The notes under the pieces are model-generated. The model searched no databases and was not told where the DNA came from. It saw nothing but the letters and a program-made list of their open reading frames with translations. A DNA stretch of 64,000 nt from Gigaspora rosea (taxonomy: Eukaryota; Glomeromycota; Glomeromycetes; Diversisporales; Gigasporaceae): NCBI GenBank assembly GCA_003550325.1, contig QKWP01000006.1, forward strand, positions 2,506 through 66,505, in the 5' to 3' direction. Of this stretch, positions 34,134 through 45,785 are shown piece by piece (the stretch's first letter is position 1; each line of letters starts with the position of its first letter). The translations under genes and the position numbers were made by a program.

Positions 34134-34149
34134 GTTTTAAAACATACAT

Positions 34150-34732
34150 GCCTCCATGCTTCTACTTCCTATTGCCGGTCAGTTTCATTTGCCCTTGTAA
34201 GATTCATTCTGATCCCCAGTACCCACATCCGACACCCTGACTTTATACTGAGCCCTCCCAAACTACCAAACCAGTTAGCCCAGAAGGATTAGTTTGCCTG
34301 GCTTTATGTGCCGATGGACTCCCTTTCTTTGGTACCCACTTTTAAAACATAGGTTTTTCTTCTCCGGTATGACTCCAGTAGCCAGGTTGGTGTCCCCTTT
34401 TGCTATAGAGTATATTCCATTCAGTTCTTGGTCTCTGGTTTGAAAAGCTTCTGTAGTACCATAAGAGAAACTTCCTTACTTCACTGCTTGGGACTTGCCA
34501 AACGGGTTTCAATTGTTCTGGTTTCTTGAATTTGACTATGTAACTTACACAACTGTGCTGATGCTCCTATTCAAGATGTGGTACCAAGGTTACAAATAAT
34601 ATACCTGACCGATTGATTAACAAATATTACCATAACACAGGCCTATTTTCCAATTTGTCTCTAGTAGAATTTGAACTCTAGACCTATCGCTTGAGAGTGA
34701 CAACCAGACAGCTTCTCTATATCACTACACCT
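34150..34732 (-). mobile_element. Long SINE, old diverged partial copy 3
   Basis: On the minus strand the head reads AGGTGTAGTGATATAGAGAA, then a decayed B box GAGTTCAAATTC (near 34668-34679), followed by body blocks parallel to those of 7258-8291, for instance near 34590 (ATCGGTCAGGTATATTAT) and 34380-34500. It breaks off near 34150, next to the hAT MITE. Divergence is clearly higher than between the other two copies. Confidence 0.75.
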
Positions 34733-34994
34733 AATAATCTTATTTGATTAACTTCATAAAATATGAACATTATAGTAAAAATCATTTAAAATATATTTTG
34801 TCACTTTTAACTACTTAACATTCAATAATTTGATTGAATAACATAATCATAATTGGGCATGCCAGATGTTCAATCTTGTACTGATTTAAGACAAGAATTG
34901 TCTTAATATATAAAAATATTAAAGTTAATTAACAAATGATTAGATGTTACTTGCATAGAAAAAATACTTATTAATATAATATTGTTAGCATTTA

Positions 34995-35159
34995 GGGGCA
35001 TGCCATTTATCATGTGATATTTTTTATTTAGTAGCCACCCTATCCATGTATGGCGTAATCACTTTATCTAATTCTAATTAACTAATACAATATATAGACT
35101 TGATTACTACCTCTAACTATGTATTCATGCTAAAAATTATATAATAAATGGCATGCCCC
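34995..35159. mobile_element. PIF/Harbinger-like MITE (165 bp)
   Basis: Ends GGGGCATGCCATTTAT form a perfect 16-bp inverted repeat, flanked by TTA (34992-34994 and 35160-35162). A TTA duplication with G-rich ends fits PIF/Harbinger. Confidence 0.8.
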
Positions 35160-35395
35160 TTATATGCCTGTTAAATACTTAAAAATTTATAAACCTATAT
35201 ATTTAATAATACAACATATAAAAAATAAAGTATACTACTAATATCGGGTTATTTCCAAGTTAAAATTAAAAAAAATTTTAATCGGTAAATATTATATATA
35301 AAAGTTTTATATGTATTTTATAAGCACAATAAAATTATGAAAAAAACCTGCTAGCAGGAAAAAAATTTTTTATAAAATTAAAATTTAGAATAATA

Positions 35396-35541
35396 AGCCT
35401 TTAGTAAACCAAGATTTTAAATACAAAACAGTTTCATTATCAAGAGAAGTTCGTGATTTAGTAACTGTTAATCTAGCTAAACTAAATAGTTGTTCACTTG
35501 GAATACTAATAGACATAATAGCCAGATAATCTTGTATTTGC
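35396..35541 (-). pseudogene. hAT transposase C-terminal fragment
   Basis: On the minus strand it reads DYLAIMSISIPSEQLFSLAR then LTVTKSRTSLDNETVLYLKS, a clear match to the hAT dimerisation domain (PSE..FS.A, ...R..L...). It is only about 48 residues and no upstream transposase is recognisable. It is followed by an inverted repeat at 35561-35668, which probably interrupts it. Confidence 0.8.
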
Positions 35542-35560
35542 TTTTAGGTGTTGTTTGTAA

Positions 35561-35668
35561 CATGAGTTTGAGGCAAGCTAATAGTTAATTAGTCAAATGC
35601 AAATTATAATTTTTATTATTAAAAATTCTCAGCAAAATTAATTATTGGCTTGTTTCAAACTCATGTTC
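35561..35668. repeat. Short inverted-repeat element
   Basis: ACATGAGTTTGAGGCAAGCT and its inverse around GGCTTGTTTCAAACTCATGT flank a ~55-bp centre. Immediately right, AAAATAATGCC/GGCATTATTTT (35673-35696) makes another hairpin. Confidence 0.7.
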
Positions 35669-35928
35669 CAAAATAATGCCATAGGCATTATTTTGCACAA
35701 TTACAATACAAATTGTAAATCAACTGATCACACCATTGCTATCATTAATAAATTTCTCTATTTTATTAATGTTAACAACAGAATGTTCTCATTATACATT
35801 AAACATAGTTTAATATTGTTTAACAAACTAAGGAGTTTGTAATTGAATTTTAACTAAAAACAATATTTTATAGTTGTTTTAAATGCATATTATCATAATA
35901 ATGTTTAGTTTATTTGATATTTACTATT

Positions 35929-36031
35929 AGGACTGATGGTTTTTTCAGTCTGTTCTAAAAAGAACCAGACCAGGCCAGTCTCTGAACAGACTGAAGGACT
36001 ATCAGTTTGGACCAGACCAATTAACAGCCCT
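35929..36031. mobile_element. Miniature inverted-repeat element (~103 bp)
   Basis: Ends ATTAGGACTG and, inward, ATTAGGGCTG. Inner words CAGTCTGTTC and GAACAGACTG pair, as do GGTCTGG/CCAGACC. It shares the ACTGGTCTGG vocabulary with the intron insertion at 29904-30060. Confidence 0.65.
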
Positions 36032-36499
36032 AATATTTATTTGATAAGTTTTTTTATTTTGTTTAATCTTTATATAAGCTATTAGAGTTGCAAACCCTAG
36101 AGCTAATAGGTTTATTAAAGATTGAATTTAAATATTCATTTGATAAGTTTTTACTTATTATTATTTTTTTTGTTATTTTTTTTAGTTTTTTTTTGTTTTT
36201 ACAAAACAGGTTGCAGATTAAAGTCTAAAAATAGATAGAATTGTTATTTTTGAACATTAGTATATTTGTTAATAAAAGTAACCAGATACAAATATTAGTT
36301 TCTAAAAAAATAGCTATGATATATTTATTTATAATTCTATTTTATATATTACATTGAAATTCCAATATCTTGTTGTCTACTTCTTGAAAAATTGCTAAAT
36401 TAATATAGTCTTTTATAAAAACTCCAATTTAATATTTTAATTAGAAAATAACTAATTGTACAAAGGGTATTTGAACATAGGTATAATAATTTTTATAAA

Positions 36500-36650
36500 T
36501 TAAAAGATTTTTTATTAAAATAAAAAATAATTTAATTAATATTAGAGTTAGAATAAGAACTAGGATAGGGCTGGGGGCATAGTTTATACCAAAATTTTAT
36601 AAGGAATTTTTTTTTTAAAGCTCATAGATTATTTCTTAAGCGAATTTTTA
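36500..36650. repeat. Dispersed repeat shared with 59150-59310
   Basis: TTTAATTAATATTAGAGTTA followed by a GGGCTGGGGGCATAGTTTAT-like block and CCAAAATTT matches the centre of the element at 59070-59355. Its terminal repeats are not recognisable here. Confidence 0.65.
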
Positions 36651-36779
36651 AGATAAAATTAATTTTTGTTTTTTCTTTATGTTTGTTGTACAAAAAATGA
36701 TTTATATACTGCATTTTTCTATATGATTTGTGTGGTACAGTGTTCAATACCCTGTGTACAAATAGAAATGCTCTTTTAA

Positions 36780-36950
36780 TTAAGCCAAAACAATTTTGTA
36801 TATATTATTTTTCTTAGCTAATCTAGTTACCTTTTCAACAATGATTGATTTTGATATTTGTAACTGATAGTTATTAACTAAAACAACAAAATCTGGCTGT
36901 TTTGTTCTTGATTTATTGAATTTTCTTACTTTGCTTTCTGTTAAGACCAT
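36780..36950 (-). pseudogene. Unassigned 56-codon open frame
   Basis: ATG at 36950, stop at 36780-36782. The peptide begins MVLTESKVRKFNKSRTKQ and ends VTRLAKKNNIYKIVLA. It is charged and not low-complexity, unlike its AT-rich surroundings, so it may be the end of a decayed transposon gene. No family recognised. Confidence 0.3.
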
Positions 36951-38537
36951 GTTTGGTTATTAAACTATATATTTGTCAGGTACAATAATAGCATATATTA
37001 CAATATCATAATTAACTTAAGTTTTTTTTTGCTTACAAAAAATATTATAAAAAAATATTAATAGCACTTAAAAAATTTGTAAAAACATTTTTATCTTTTA
37101 TAAGTAATATATAAATATATAAAAATAATTTGCAGTCTAATTAGCTAATCACCAGATATATTTATCAAATTATTATAGAAATAAATAATTTTTAATAAAA
37201 TAAAAAGTAGACTAGCAAGAAGTTCAATTATACATAATATAGATTGCGTTATTAAATTTATTATATCTATTTTAAATTACTATTAAAAATTTAATACTTT
37301 AAATTTTATCTATTAAATCTATAAATTTAGTATAAAGGTGTTCAATTATATTCATAGTTAAAAAAGTATAATAAAAATGTTATTATTATATTTACTAGCA
37401 CTATAAATATTAGATATATGTACCTAATTATTAGCTTTTGAAATTAAAATAATTTGTATATATTTAATACTAGCTTGTTTTGCAAATATTACAAAAGCAT
37501 CTATATCCCAATATATAGAAATAGAAAAAGAATAATTTTTAGCTATAAATTTAATTTTAATATCTATTTTTGATTTCATTTTTCAACAAATATTAATAGA
37601 AATAAAATAATTATCAATAATAGGTATTTTATATAATATTTTTAATAAATTACAAGTTTTATATAGGTTTAAATTTTTTGAATAAATATAAAAAAATTTT
37701 TAAATTCATCTAATTTATTATTTTAAATATTAATTTTAAAACTTATTTTTTTTTACTAAATTCAAATAAATATTTTTTGTTTAATATATAATATATATTA
37801 AGTTATTTGGTTTTAACTTTTAATAAATTAAAATAATAGCTAAAAATATAATAATACTATAAAAAAGATTATACTTTCTTTTTATACAAAATTTTTTCGA
37901 AGTAGAATAAATATTTTGTTATATTAGATTTAAAAAATTTAATATTTAAAGTTCCAAAATATAGATTTAATATAAAAAATTTAATATTCATATTAATTAT
38001 TTTTAAAATCTTAGTATTAAAAAAAAATAAATTAATATTATATAATAGAATCTTGGACATTTAGTACAGGGGTTATACTTTATATATTTAGCAAAAATCC
38101 AAAAATTTTAAAGAAAAATACCAGTTTTTCACAATTATCTTAGCTATATATAGTGACAAAATTATTTTAAATTTTGGTATCTGAAATTAAAATTTTTTGA
38201 TGCTTTTTTTGTATAAATAAATAATAAAGAACATAAATATATAAATTTTATTTGCTTTCCTTATAAAAAATTTTAATTTATTTTTGAAAACCCAAAATAG
38301 GTTTTTTTCAAAAATCAATTTTGGTAGCATGTATAATTTTGGCATCTAGTAGTTCAATTTTAATAACTTTTTTAAAATAAGCTCTCAGTGAAGCACATCT
38401 AACAAAAAAAGTTTATTCAATTCTGATCACTAGATCAAAAGTTATTTAAGTAAATATAGTTTTGTTATTTTTAGTAAATTAGATTAAAATTGGCCAAAAT
38501 TCAGTTATGGTCTATATAAGAAATGCAAAGGTCCTTA
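36951..38537. other. Extremely AT-rich stretch, no gene
   Basis: Minus-strand frames near 37380-37640 read like AT-saturated old coding sequence, with no recognisable motif. The open frame at 37869-38060 is I/N/K/F-rich and not convincing. Confidence 0.45.
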
Positions 38538-38539
38538 TA

Positions 38540-40250
38540 CAGTGGCCTACCATATTATTATGGACACTTTTTAAAAATTTATAAGTCGGGTTCAAGTAAG
38601 TAAACATTGTGCAAAATTTATATTACGGTTTAAGCAGTTCTAAAGGCGCAATATACTAAAATTTCACACGATTTCATTAGATCATGCGGAAGTTATGCAG
38701 GAAGTTCGATGAACTTCCATTTTTGGATTTGACCGAAAATCGATTTTAAGATTTTTCCGGATTTTTTTGCTTTTACTAAAAAATTCACTGAAGATCGTAC
38801 TCGGTTTGGATTAACTTAAAATTTCGCCCATATGTAGTATGACATCGTGCCAATATTGTGCCGTATAAAAAAGGCTAGATTTGTATGACAAATCGGTATA
38901 AATAATACGTATCCTTTTTTTTTCTCACAAAACAATGGGAAGACGTAAAGACTTAACAGAAGATCAAAGGGGCGCAATAATTTATGGCCACCAACGAGGT
39001 GATTCGGTTCGTACTATCGCAGTAGCTGTCGGGTGCAGCAAATCCGCTGTACAAAATATTATTCAAGAGTATCGTCAAGTAGGAGCAGAGGCAAAAAAAA
39101 AAAAAAAAAAAGACCTGGACGTCCTAGGCTTCTTTCACTTACTGACCGTGAAAACCTAAAAAACTTAGTAACTGATGGCAATCGACGTCTCAATCTTACC
39201 CAAATTACTAACCTTTTTAACCACCAAAATAAGCAAAAAAAAATTTCTAGAAGTACCGTGCGTCGTGCTTTGCATGGTGAAAAATTGAAATCATGTGTTG
39301 CCACTCAGAAACCGTTGATTTCTGAAGAAAACAGACAAAAAAGGCTTGACTGGGCTCATGCACATAAAAATTGGACTGTCCGGCACTTCAAACGTGTATT
39401 GTGGTCAGACGAAACCATGTGTCGTCTCTTTCAGGGCTTTCGTGGTCTTGTTTGGCGTGAGTCTCATGAAAAATGGGATTTGGATTGCTTAAGTGGAACC
39501 GTAGGTCGTAGCAAAGGTCGTATGTATTGGGGCTGCTTCTCCTGGTATGGGCTTGGGCCTATTGTTGCACTTAAATCCTCAGTTACTGGTGATTCTTACG
39601 TTAAAATTCTCTGTAGGCATGTTCTTCCTGGCTTAAAAAAATTTCCATCAAGTAATGATCGTGGTCGTCCCATCTTTCAGCAAGACAATGCCAGACCTCA
39701 TACTGCAGACGTTGCAAAAGCATTTATGGCAAAAAATCGAATTAGATGGATGGATTGGCCCCCTCAGAGCCCCGACCTTAACCCAATAGAAAACATGTGG
39801 TCCATGGTTAAAAGGTCTCTGCGCCGCAAGCCAAATCCGGGTAATCTGAAAGAGCTGGATGCCCTTGTCAAAAAGGCATGGATTGACGTACCACCTGAGT
39901 ACTATCATAGGCTTATTACAAGCATGCCCGATCGGGTTGTTGCTTGTATTAATGCAGGAGGGGGACCTATAAAGCATTAAACCATAATTAGTTTTTTGTT
40001 TTTGTAAAAAAAAAAAAATTTAAAAAAAAAAAAAAAAATTCGAATTTTGATTTTCGGTCAAATGAAAAAAACCATGTTTATGGTTTTTTTTGCATAACTT
40101 CCATGCAACCTAATAAAATTACACGAAAATTTAATATATTATATTTTGAGATTTGCTTAGCACGTGATATAAATTTCGTGCTATGTTTACTTACCCAAAC
40201 CCGACTTATAAATTTTTAAAAAGTGTCCATAATAATATGGTAGGCCACTG
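38540..40250 (+). mobile_element. Tc1-family DNA transposon, nearly intact
   Basis: 1711 bp, flanked by TA (38538-38539 and 40251-40252). The outer 53 bp of each end are identical inverted copies, starting CAGTGGCCTACCATATTATT. Weaker inverted similarity extends about 240 bp inward, with a shared TTTGACCGAAAATC (about 38738 and its complement near 40050). A single transposase gene fills the middle. The identical ends and conserved transposase point to recent activity. The only defect I see is the frame change at the A run (39093-39111). Confidence 0.95.
38935..39980 (+). CDS. Tc1 (DD34E) transposase, frame change in a poly-A run
   Basis: Cut-and-paste transposase that binds the inverted ends and inserts at TA. 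The start at 38935 (ACAATGGGAAGACG) opens a frame giving a helix-turn-helix DNA-binding domain (LTEDQRGAIIYGHQRGDSVR, then CSKSAVQNIIQEY). At 39093-39111 lies a run of 19 A. Before it the gene is in one frame; after it the correct continuation, KKRPGRPRLLSLTDREN (with the GRPR hook typical between the two HTH units), is in the next. It then runs uninterrupted to a stop at 39978-39980. The catalytic triad is D in LWSDET (codon 39408-39410), D in FQQDNARPH and E in SPDLNPIEN, with 34 residues between the last two, hence Tc1 family. A net change of one base in the A run would restore one frame, so this is a homopolymer sequencing error, a recent mutation, or slippage. Total size is about 347 aa, normal for the family. 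Confidence 0.92.
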
Positions 40251-40252
40251 TA

Positions 40253-40480
40253 TAATATTAATAAATGATTTAAAGGGTCAAAAAATCAAAATATATGAAC
40301 TTAAAAATATTATTATTAGGGTTATTACTATATTAAGTAGTTGTAAATATAGATAAAAAAGGATTATTAATAAAGCAAATAAAAAATATGGTAAATAATC
40401 AGATAAGTATAATATATACCAGATCTTAAGATAAATAATAATATATAACTGGCAAATATAAAATTATAATAAAATAAAAT
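40253..40480. other. AT-rich spacer
   Basis: No feature seen between the Tc1 element and the SINE duplication. Confidence 0.5.
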
Positions 40481-40495
40481 TTTTAATAACAATAT

Positions 40496-41513
40496 ATTTT
40501 TTTTTCAAAGTGTCCACCTTGGGACTGGGGAATTTTTTATTCAAGATATTTGGGTCAGTGTCCCACTAAGGGCCACCTGCATTTGTTACATTGATGAGGA
40601 TACAACTAGCCACATGTACAACTTTTGGTCGTCTAATTTAAGTAGTCCGCCTGAAGGTTACCCCGCGGGTTCCACACTAGCTGCCATACCTGCAACCAGA
40701 CTAGAGGATTGCCTATTTAAACCCACTGATCTCTGCTCCTCCTGCCAACCTATCTTGTATCACTGGAACAAGCCCGTTACATAAGCAGTCAGTCAGCCAG
40801 GTCCGGATGCTTATTTGTTGTCTTTAGGACCCATTTTAATTCTGTATCCTTGGCAGAAAACTTGGTAGAGCAGTCCCTGTCCAACCCAGGTAATATCTAC
40901 ACTTTGGTAACTTATGCATTCACCGAGGCGAACAACTTGCGGTCGGAGTATACCCAACCGCTACAATTACCTACTTCTGCCTTTATAAGGTTCGCTCCAA
41001 CCCTGGTACCCACTATCACTTTCCTACCAGTCCTTTCCCAACTTCCAATCCAGTTGGCCCGGAAGGGTTGATCTACCCGGCATTAGGTGCCACTATGGTT
41101 TTTCTCCTCCTGGTACCTACTTCTATAGCATAGGTCCTTTTCCTCCAGTACCCGATCCGGCAGCCAGGTTGGTAGACCTTGTCCCTAAGGTCGCCGTCTG
41201 GTACTTCAGCTCTGGCCCAGTATTCCAGTTTTGGTAGCACTGTTGAAGATCTTTGCTACCTCCTTACTCGGGTCTTGCCAAATGGATTTCTGTTTCCCCG
41301 GTTCCTTTGATTTGTCTGTGTTATGCAACACTTCGCCCGAAAGCTCCCATTCGAGATGGTAACCAAGGACTACAGGTAATATACCCAACCGATCGACAGG
41401 AAACAGTTACTGGAATACAGATCTATTTTTTCAAAGTGTCGTCAGTGGGATTTGAACCCTAGACCTTCCACTTGGGGGTGACAACTTACCAACTTCTCTA
41501 AATCGCCACACCC
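40496..41513 (-). mobile_element. Long tRNA-headed SINE, copy 2
   Basis: About 1.02 kb, flanked by a perfect 15-bp duplication TTTTAATAACAATAT (40481-40495 and 41514-41528). On the minus strand it begins GGGTGTGGCGATTTAGAGAA, has B box GGTTCAAATCC at 41448-41458 and ends in an A-rich tail against the left duplication. The body is strongly similar to 7258-8291 along most of its length. Open frames on both strands here (40850-41071, 41206-41388, 41253-41462) are incidental. Confidence 0.9.
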
Positions 41514-41817
41514 TTTTAATAACAATATTATTCTTATTACTACTACAATAATTACTATTATAATTACTCAAATTAATATTGGTTTTATATTTATAATAAT
41601 ATCTTAATTATTATAAGATTCTATTATTAAAGTTATAATTCTAATAATATCTAATATGATTAAAAAATAATTTTAAAAATATTGTTTAAAAAATATAAAT
41701 TTTTAAACTATAGTTTTTTGCTTATATTAAAAGAAATATTAAAGCAATTAAAATAAAAATTTAAGTATTTTTACAAAAAATTTTATAAATAATAAAAGAG
41801 TTTATTTATATGTACCC

Positions 41818-42076
41818 TAAGGCAGTATTGTCACTTGGACGTTTTTTGGACATTTTGGACATTTTTTCAAATTAAAATTACTTAAAATTTTATTAAGATA
41901 ATCTATTTTAATTTTTTTATCTATGAGTCCAGCACCTAAAAAAATATATAATTTAATATTTTTTAAATCTTTATTGATTAGTTAAACATAGGACATAGGC
42001 TTGGACGATTTTGGACAATCTTGGACGTTGGACAAAAAACATAGTATAGACACGTCCAAGTGACAACACTGCCCTA
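41818..42076. mobile_element. TIR element (~258 bp)
   Basis: Ends AAGGCAGTATTGTCACTTGG and, inward from the right, AGGGCAGTGTTGTCACTTGG, both followed by ACG. TTGGACATTT-like words repeat inside. The duplication is unclear because both flanks carry TGTACC, and it seems to lie inside another repeat. Confidence 0.7.
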
Positions 42077-42274
42077 AAGTACATGTACCCCATCATGTGG
42101 CTATAAGATTGCCATAAAATTTAAGATCAGGTGTAATGTTACATGATCAGAAAAATTCAAAACAAATGTTCATTTTGACAAAAAGCGCTTATTTCACAAG
42201 AAATTGCATACTAAACCACCTTTTGTGCATTAATAAAAGTTTTCCTTGAGCGATTTTACTAAACAATAGCCAAA

Positions 42275-42322
42275 CCCAAACCCTAACCCTAATATAGTTC
42301 TCACCCTAACCCTAACCTATAT
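42275..42322 (+). repeat. Telomere-like (CCCTAA) interstitial array
   Basis: AAACCCTAACCCTAA and, 15 bp on, ACCCTAACCCTAACC. It is too short and internal to be a chromosome end. It sits in a repeat whose flanks carry GTACCC words (42080 and 42370-42395). Confidence 0.8.
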
Positions 42323-42726
42323 CAGTATTACGGGTTTTGTAATATTGTATGATCAAAATAAAGGGTACAAAAAATTTAATGTACCCATAGAGTACATTTA
42401 CATTAATTCATAATAAAATATAGTCAATTAAATTTTTATATTTTTGTTGGATTATGTTTATATGAGAGAGCAAGTTAAAAAATTGCTTTAATAATATTAA
42501 GTCTAAACAGATATAATTTTAGTTATTAGATTAGCAAATTATAATTTTGAATATTAGATTCTAAATTTAGCAAATATAATTTTGCTAATTTTAAATATTA
42601 AATATTAGATTTAATTATATTGTTTTTATATTGAGATACACAAAATCTAAATTAAGTAAAATATAATTTTAGCTAATTATAAAATCATATTCATTAATAT
42701 ATTTGAGTATTTTTTGTTATAGCTAA

Positions 42727-43248
42727 GAGGGCATCCATAAATAATGTTATGTACCCCTTATAGTTGTGTTTGACCCCCCTCTACTATATAAAAAAAATTT
42801 TCAAAATCCATATGTTTACATATAAAATTTTACAAAAACTTGAATATATTGTGATACAGTAATCTGATTTAGATGATTTAGATGCCATTAGATTCATCTT
42901 AGTGAGATGAATCCAATGATACCAAAACCATGTTTTTTGGATTACTGGATCGAAAGATATTCACAAAAAACTCTTAGTATATAGTAATTTTATAAGAAAA
43001 AATATAACCAATAGTATTTGGCAATAACTTTTGATCCAGTAATCCAAATGAAATGAAATTGGTACCATTCAAACTCCTCTCACTGAGACGAATCAAATGG
43101 TACCAAAATCATTAAATTTGGACTACTAGTTCATTTTTAGACAATTTTTTCTAAAAAAATTACGTAATATTTTTTGACCCTCTACTAATATAGAAAAACG
43201 TTATCGTTCATCCAACCCTCTTGTATAATATTATTTATAGATGCCCCC
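42727..43248. mobile_element. PIF/Harbinger-like foldback element (522 bp)
   Basis: Ends GAGGGCATCCATAAATAATG and, inward, GGGGGCATCTATAAATAATA, flanked by TAA (42724-42726 and 43249-43251). The interior is also self-complementary: ATTCATCTTAGTGAGATGAA-type words at 42891 pair with those near 43080. No coding. Confidence 0.8.
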
Positions 43249-43251
43249 TAA

Positions 43252-43703
43252 ATCTTAGTTATAGTATACAGTATACAGATTTCTAAAAATAGAACAATAC
43301 TGTAATATATAATTTAATTAGTGTTTGCAAATAAAACAATAGAGAAAGCTTGTTTTTTTTGTTTTATATAAAAAAATTTTTTTATTAATAATTTGCAATT
43401 ATTTAAATATATCATATATTGTTAGACAATTAGTAAAGTAATAAATTTAAAATATTTTTATATTTACAGTAATTAGTAAAATTTAATACTGAAAATTTAC
43501 AATAGAAAAACAAAAAAAGTAAATAAAATTAGAAGCCAATAGAACAAATCTAGTAAATATAACAACTCTGAATTTAATGTTTATTATATTATTTATATAA
43601 TTATATTTTTATAAATAAGCATTATATTGTTTATGTACTAAGTATTTTTTATTTTTTTTTGAGTTGGTTTAATATAGTTCTAATATATTAATATACTTAT
43701 AAT
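43252..43703. other. AT-rich spacer
   Basis: No gene or clear repeat. Confidence 0.4.
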
Positions 43704-44887
43704 TAGTGTTCAGACCCATTATAAAAATCCCAAACTGGGTCACCCAAGTGACTTAGGTGGTAGTAGAAAAATTCTACCACAGGTCACTTGTGGGTGGTAA
43801 CATGGGTTACCCAAGTAATAAAAACATTTTATTGTCTAATTATAAAAAAAAAATTAAAAAAAAATAAAAAAAAAAAACACACACACATTTTATGCAATTT
43901 TTACTTTTTCAACTATAAAAATTTTTTATTACTCGGGTAACCTGTGGTGGAATTTTTTCTACTATCTAGTATTTAGTAGTGATACAGAAATTTATAAATT
44001 TTGGAGGTAGCTACCTCAGCAAAATATTACGTTGATACAGCACATTGGCCATATAAGTAGAAGTGCCGCATGCCATATAAGTGCTATAAGTAGTATAAAT
44101 ACCATATGCCATATGTTAACTGCATAAGCGTGCCATATAAATTTGTTATTTTATTAGTATGCATTTGTATAACTGTATAATGTGGATTTATCACAGCTAA
44201 TCCTGACATTTACAAACTTGCCTGATAATATAGAATCCCATTACAACTGTTCTCATAAATTCTGTGACAACAGATAAAAATCTAACTGATAATAATTTGG
44301 CTGAATTCGATAAGTTTTTGATTTCGGCATGTTCAATATATAAAAGCATAATTTTGATAGATTAATTTTATCATGTTATTTTATTTCTTTGAAAAAAGCA
44401 GACGTTATAGACTTCTAGAATAGTTTACGACCTTGACGAGTACATATTTAGCAATAAACAAATTTTGTGCATACAGATTCTTATAATCTTGACTTATTTC
44501 TCATCAAAGCAATATTGTTTTTATTATTATATAAAAGATAGATTTAATGTTATAAATCTTTATATCTATCATTACCCAATTCCTTTAAATCATTTTATTC
44601 ACTCTAATTTAATCTGTGAGTGTAAAGACAATTTGTTAATCAGTGTAATTAAAATCAGCAAATAAATTATAAGGTATTTATTCATAAATACTTATATACT
44701 TACTATTATATAATCATTTATTCACCTAAATTTGGTGGTGAGTATAAAGATGAGGTGGAATTGAAAAATAGAAAATCATAGTTTGTAAATACTTACGGTT
44801 ATTCATAAATACTTATTTACCGTTACAATTGTTAGATGAAACTATTTTTGTAAATAATGAAAAACGAAACCCAAACATGAAACCATG

Positions 44888-44960
44888 AAATCCTGGTAAA
44901 AGGCAAAACCCTTGGTGAAAGGTGAAGCCCCTGGTAAAAGGCGAAACTTCTGATAAAAAA
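44888..44960 (-). repeat. Minisatellite, ~19-bp unit, about four copies
   Basis: CCTGGTAAAAGGCRAAACC-type units in tandem. The open frame at 44813-45007 on the minus strand is translated repeat (FTRGFTFHQGF) and is not a gene. Confidence 0.75.
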
Positions 44961-45255
44961 TGAGACCCTAGACTTCTAAAAGCTGAGATATTCTGATGAG
45001 CGAACATATTTTTTAAACACGGTATATGGTTTATACATGTAGTCTAACCTATTTTAATTTATTTGAAAGTAGTTATACATAAGCTGTAATAGTTTTGATT
45101 ATTGCTCACGGTATACTATCTTACTTACAGCACCTACCTAATAGCAATATAATCTCAGGTTAGTATGACTTATATGTCATAGCCATAATGCGTAAGTAGT
45201 CACTATCCTAAGAAATATTATATATAGTTTATAACCAACTCATATGGGTCACCCA

Positions 45256-45785
45256 TTAGGGTGTGAAATGTTATATGATCTACAAACATAGTGAAGATCA
45301 TATATTAAATTTTACTAATAAAGATTTTTTGTCGATCATTCTGTTTAATAACAAAAACATATAAAATTTTAAATTGAAATAACTCCTGAACTATTCATGA
45401 GATACATGCGAAATTATATTTATTAGATTCATTTTAACATTCTCTTTAAAGCAATAGAGCCCTTTTTTTATTTTTCATATAAGTTAAAGCAAAAACTGAT
45501 TACTAAAACACGATTAGTTTTATGACAATAAAAAAAAGAGCTCTATTACCTTAAAGAGAACATTAAGTGGAATCTAACAAAGGTATTTTTACTCGTATAT
45601 CTTTAATAGTTCAAAAGTTATTTTAGTTTAAATTTTATATTGATAATGATAATGATCGTAACGAGTGATTATTAGCAGTCAGAAATAGGTTGCAGATCAT
45701 GCAGATTATCAGAAAAATCTTGATTAGTAAAAATTATTATGTGATCTTCACTATGTTTGTATTTGTTATGCTATTTCACACCCTA
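45256..45785. mobile_element. Nested hAT-type foldback MITE (530 bp)
   Basis: Perfect 8-bp duplication GTCACCCA (45248-45255 and 45786-45793), lying in the subterminal repeats of the host element. Ends TTAGGGTGTGAAAT and, inward from the right, TAGGGTGTGAAATA. Arms continue as inverse copies (CAAACATAGTGAAGATCA) nearly to the centre, where AGAGCTCTATT/AATAGAGC words pair. Confidence 0.85.

Noticed and set aside
39059-39977. Minus-strand frames opposite the Tc1 transposase
   Set aside because: Shadows of the real plus-strand gene.
42275-42322. Chromosome end or telomere
   Set aside because: Only a few repeats, internal, with ordinary sequence on both sides.
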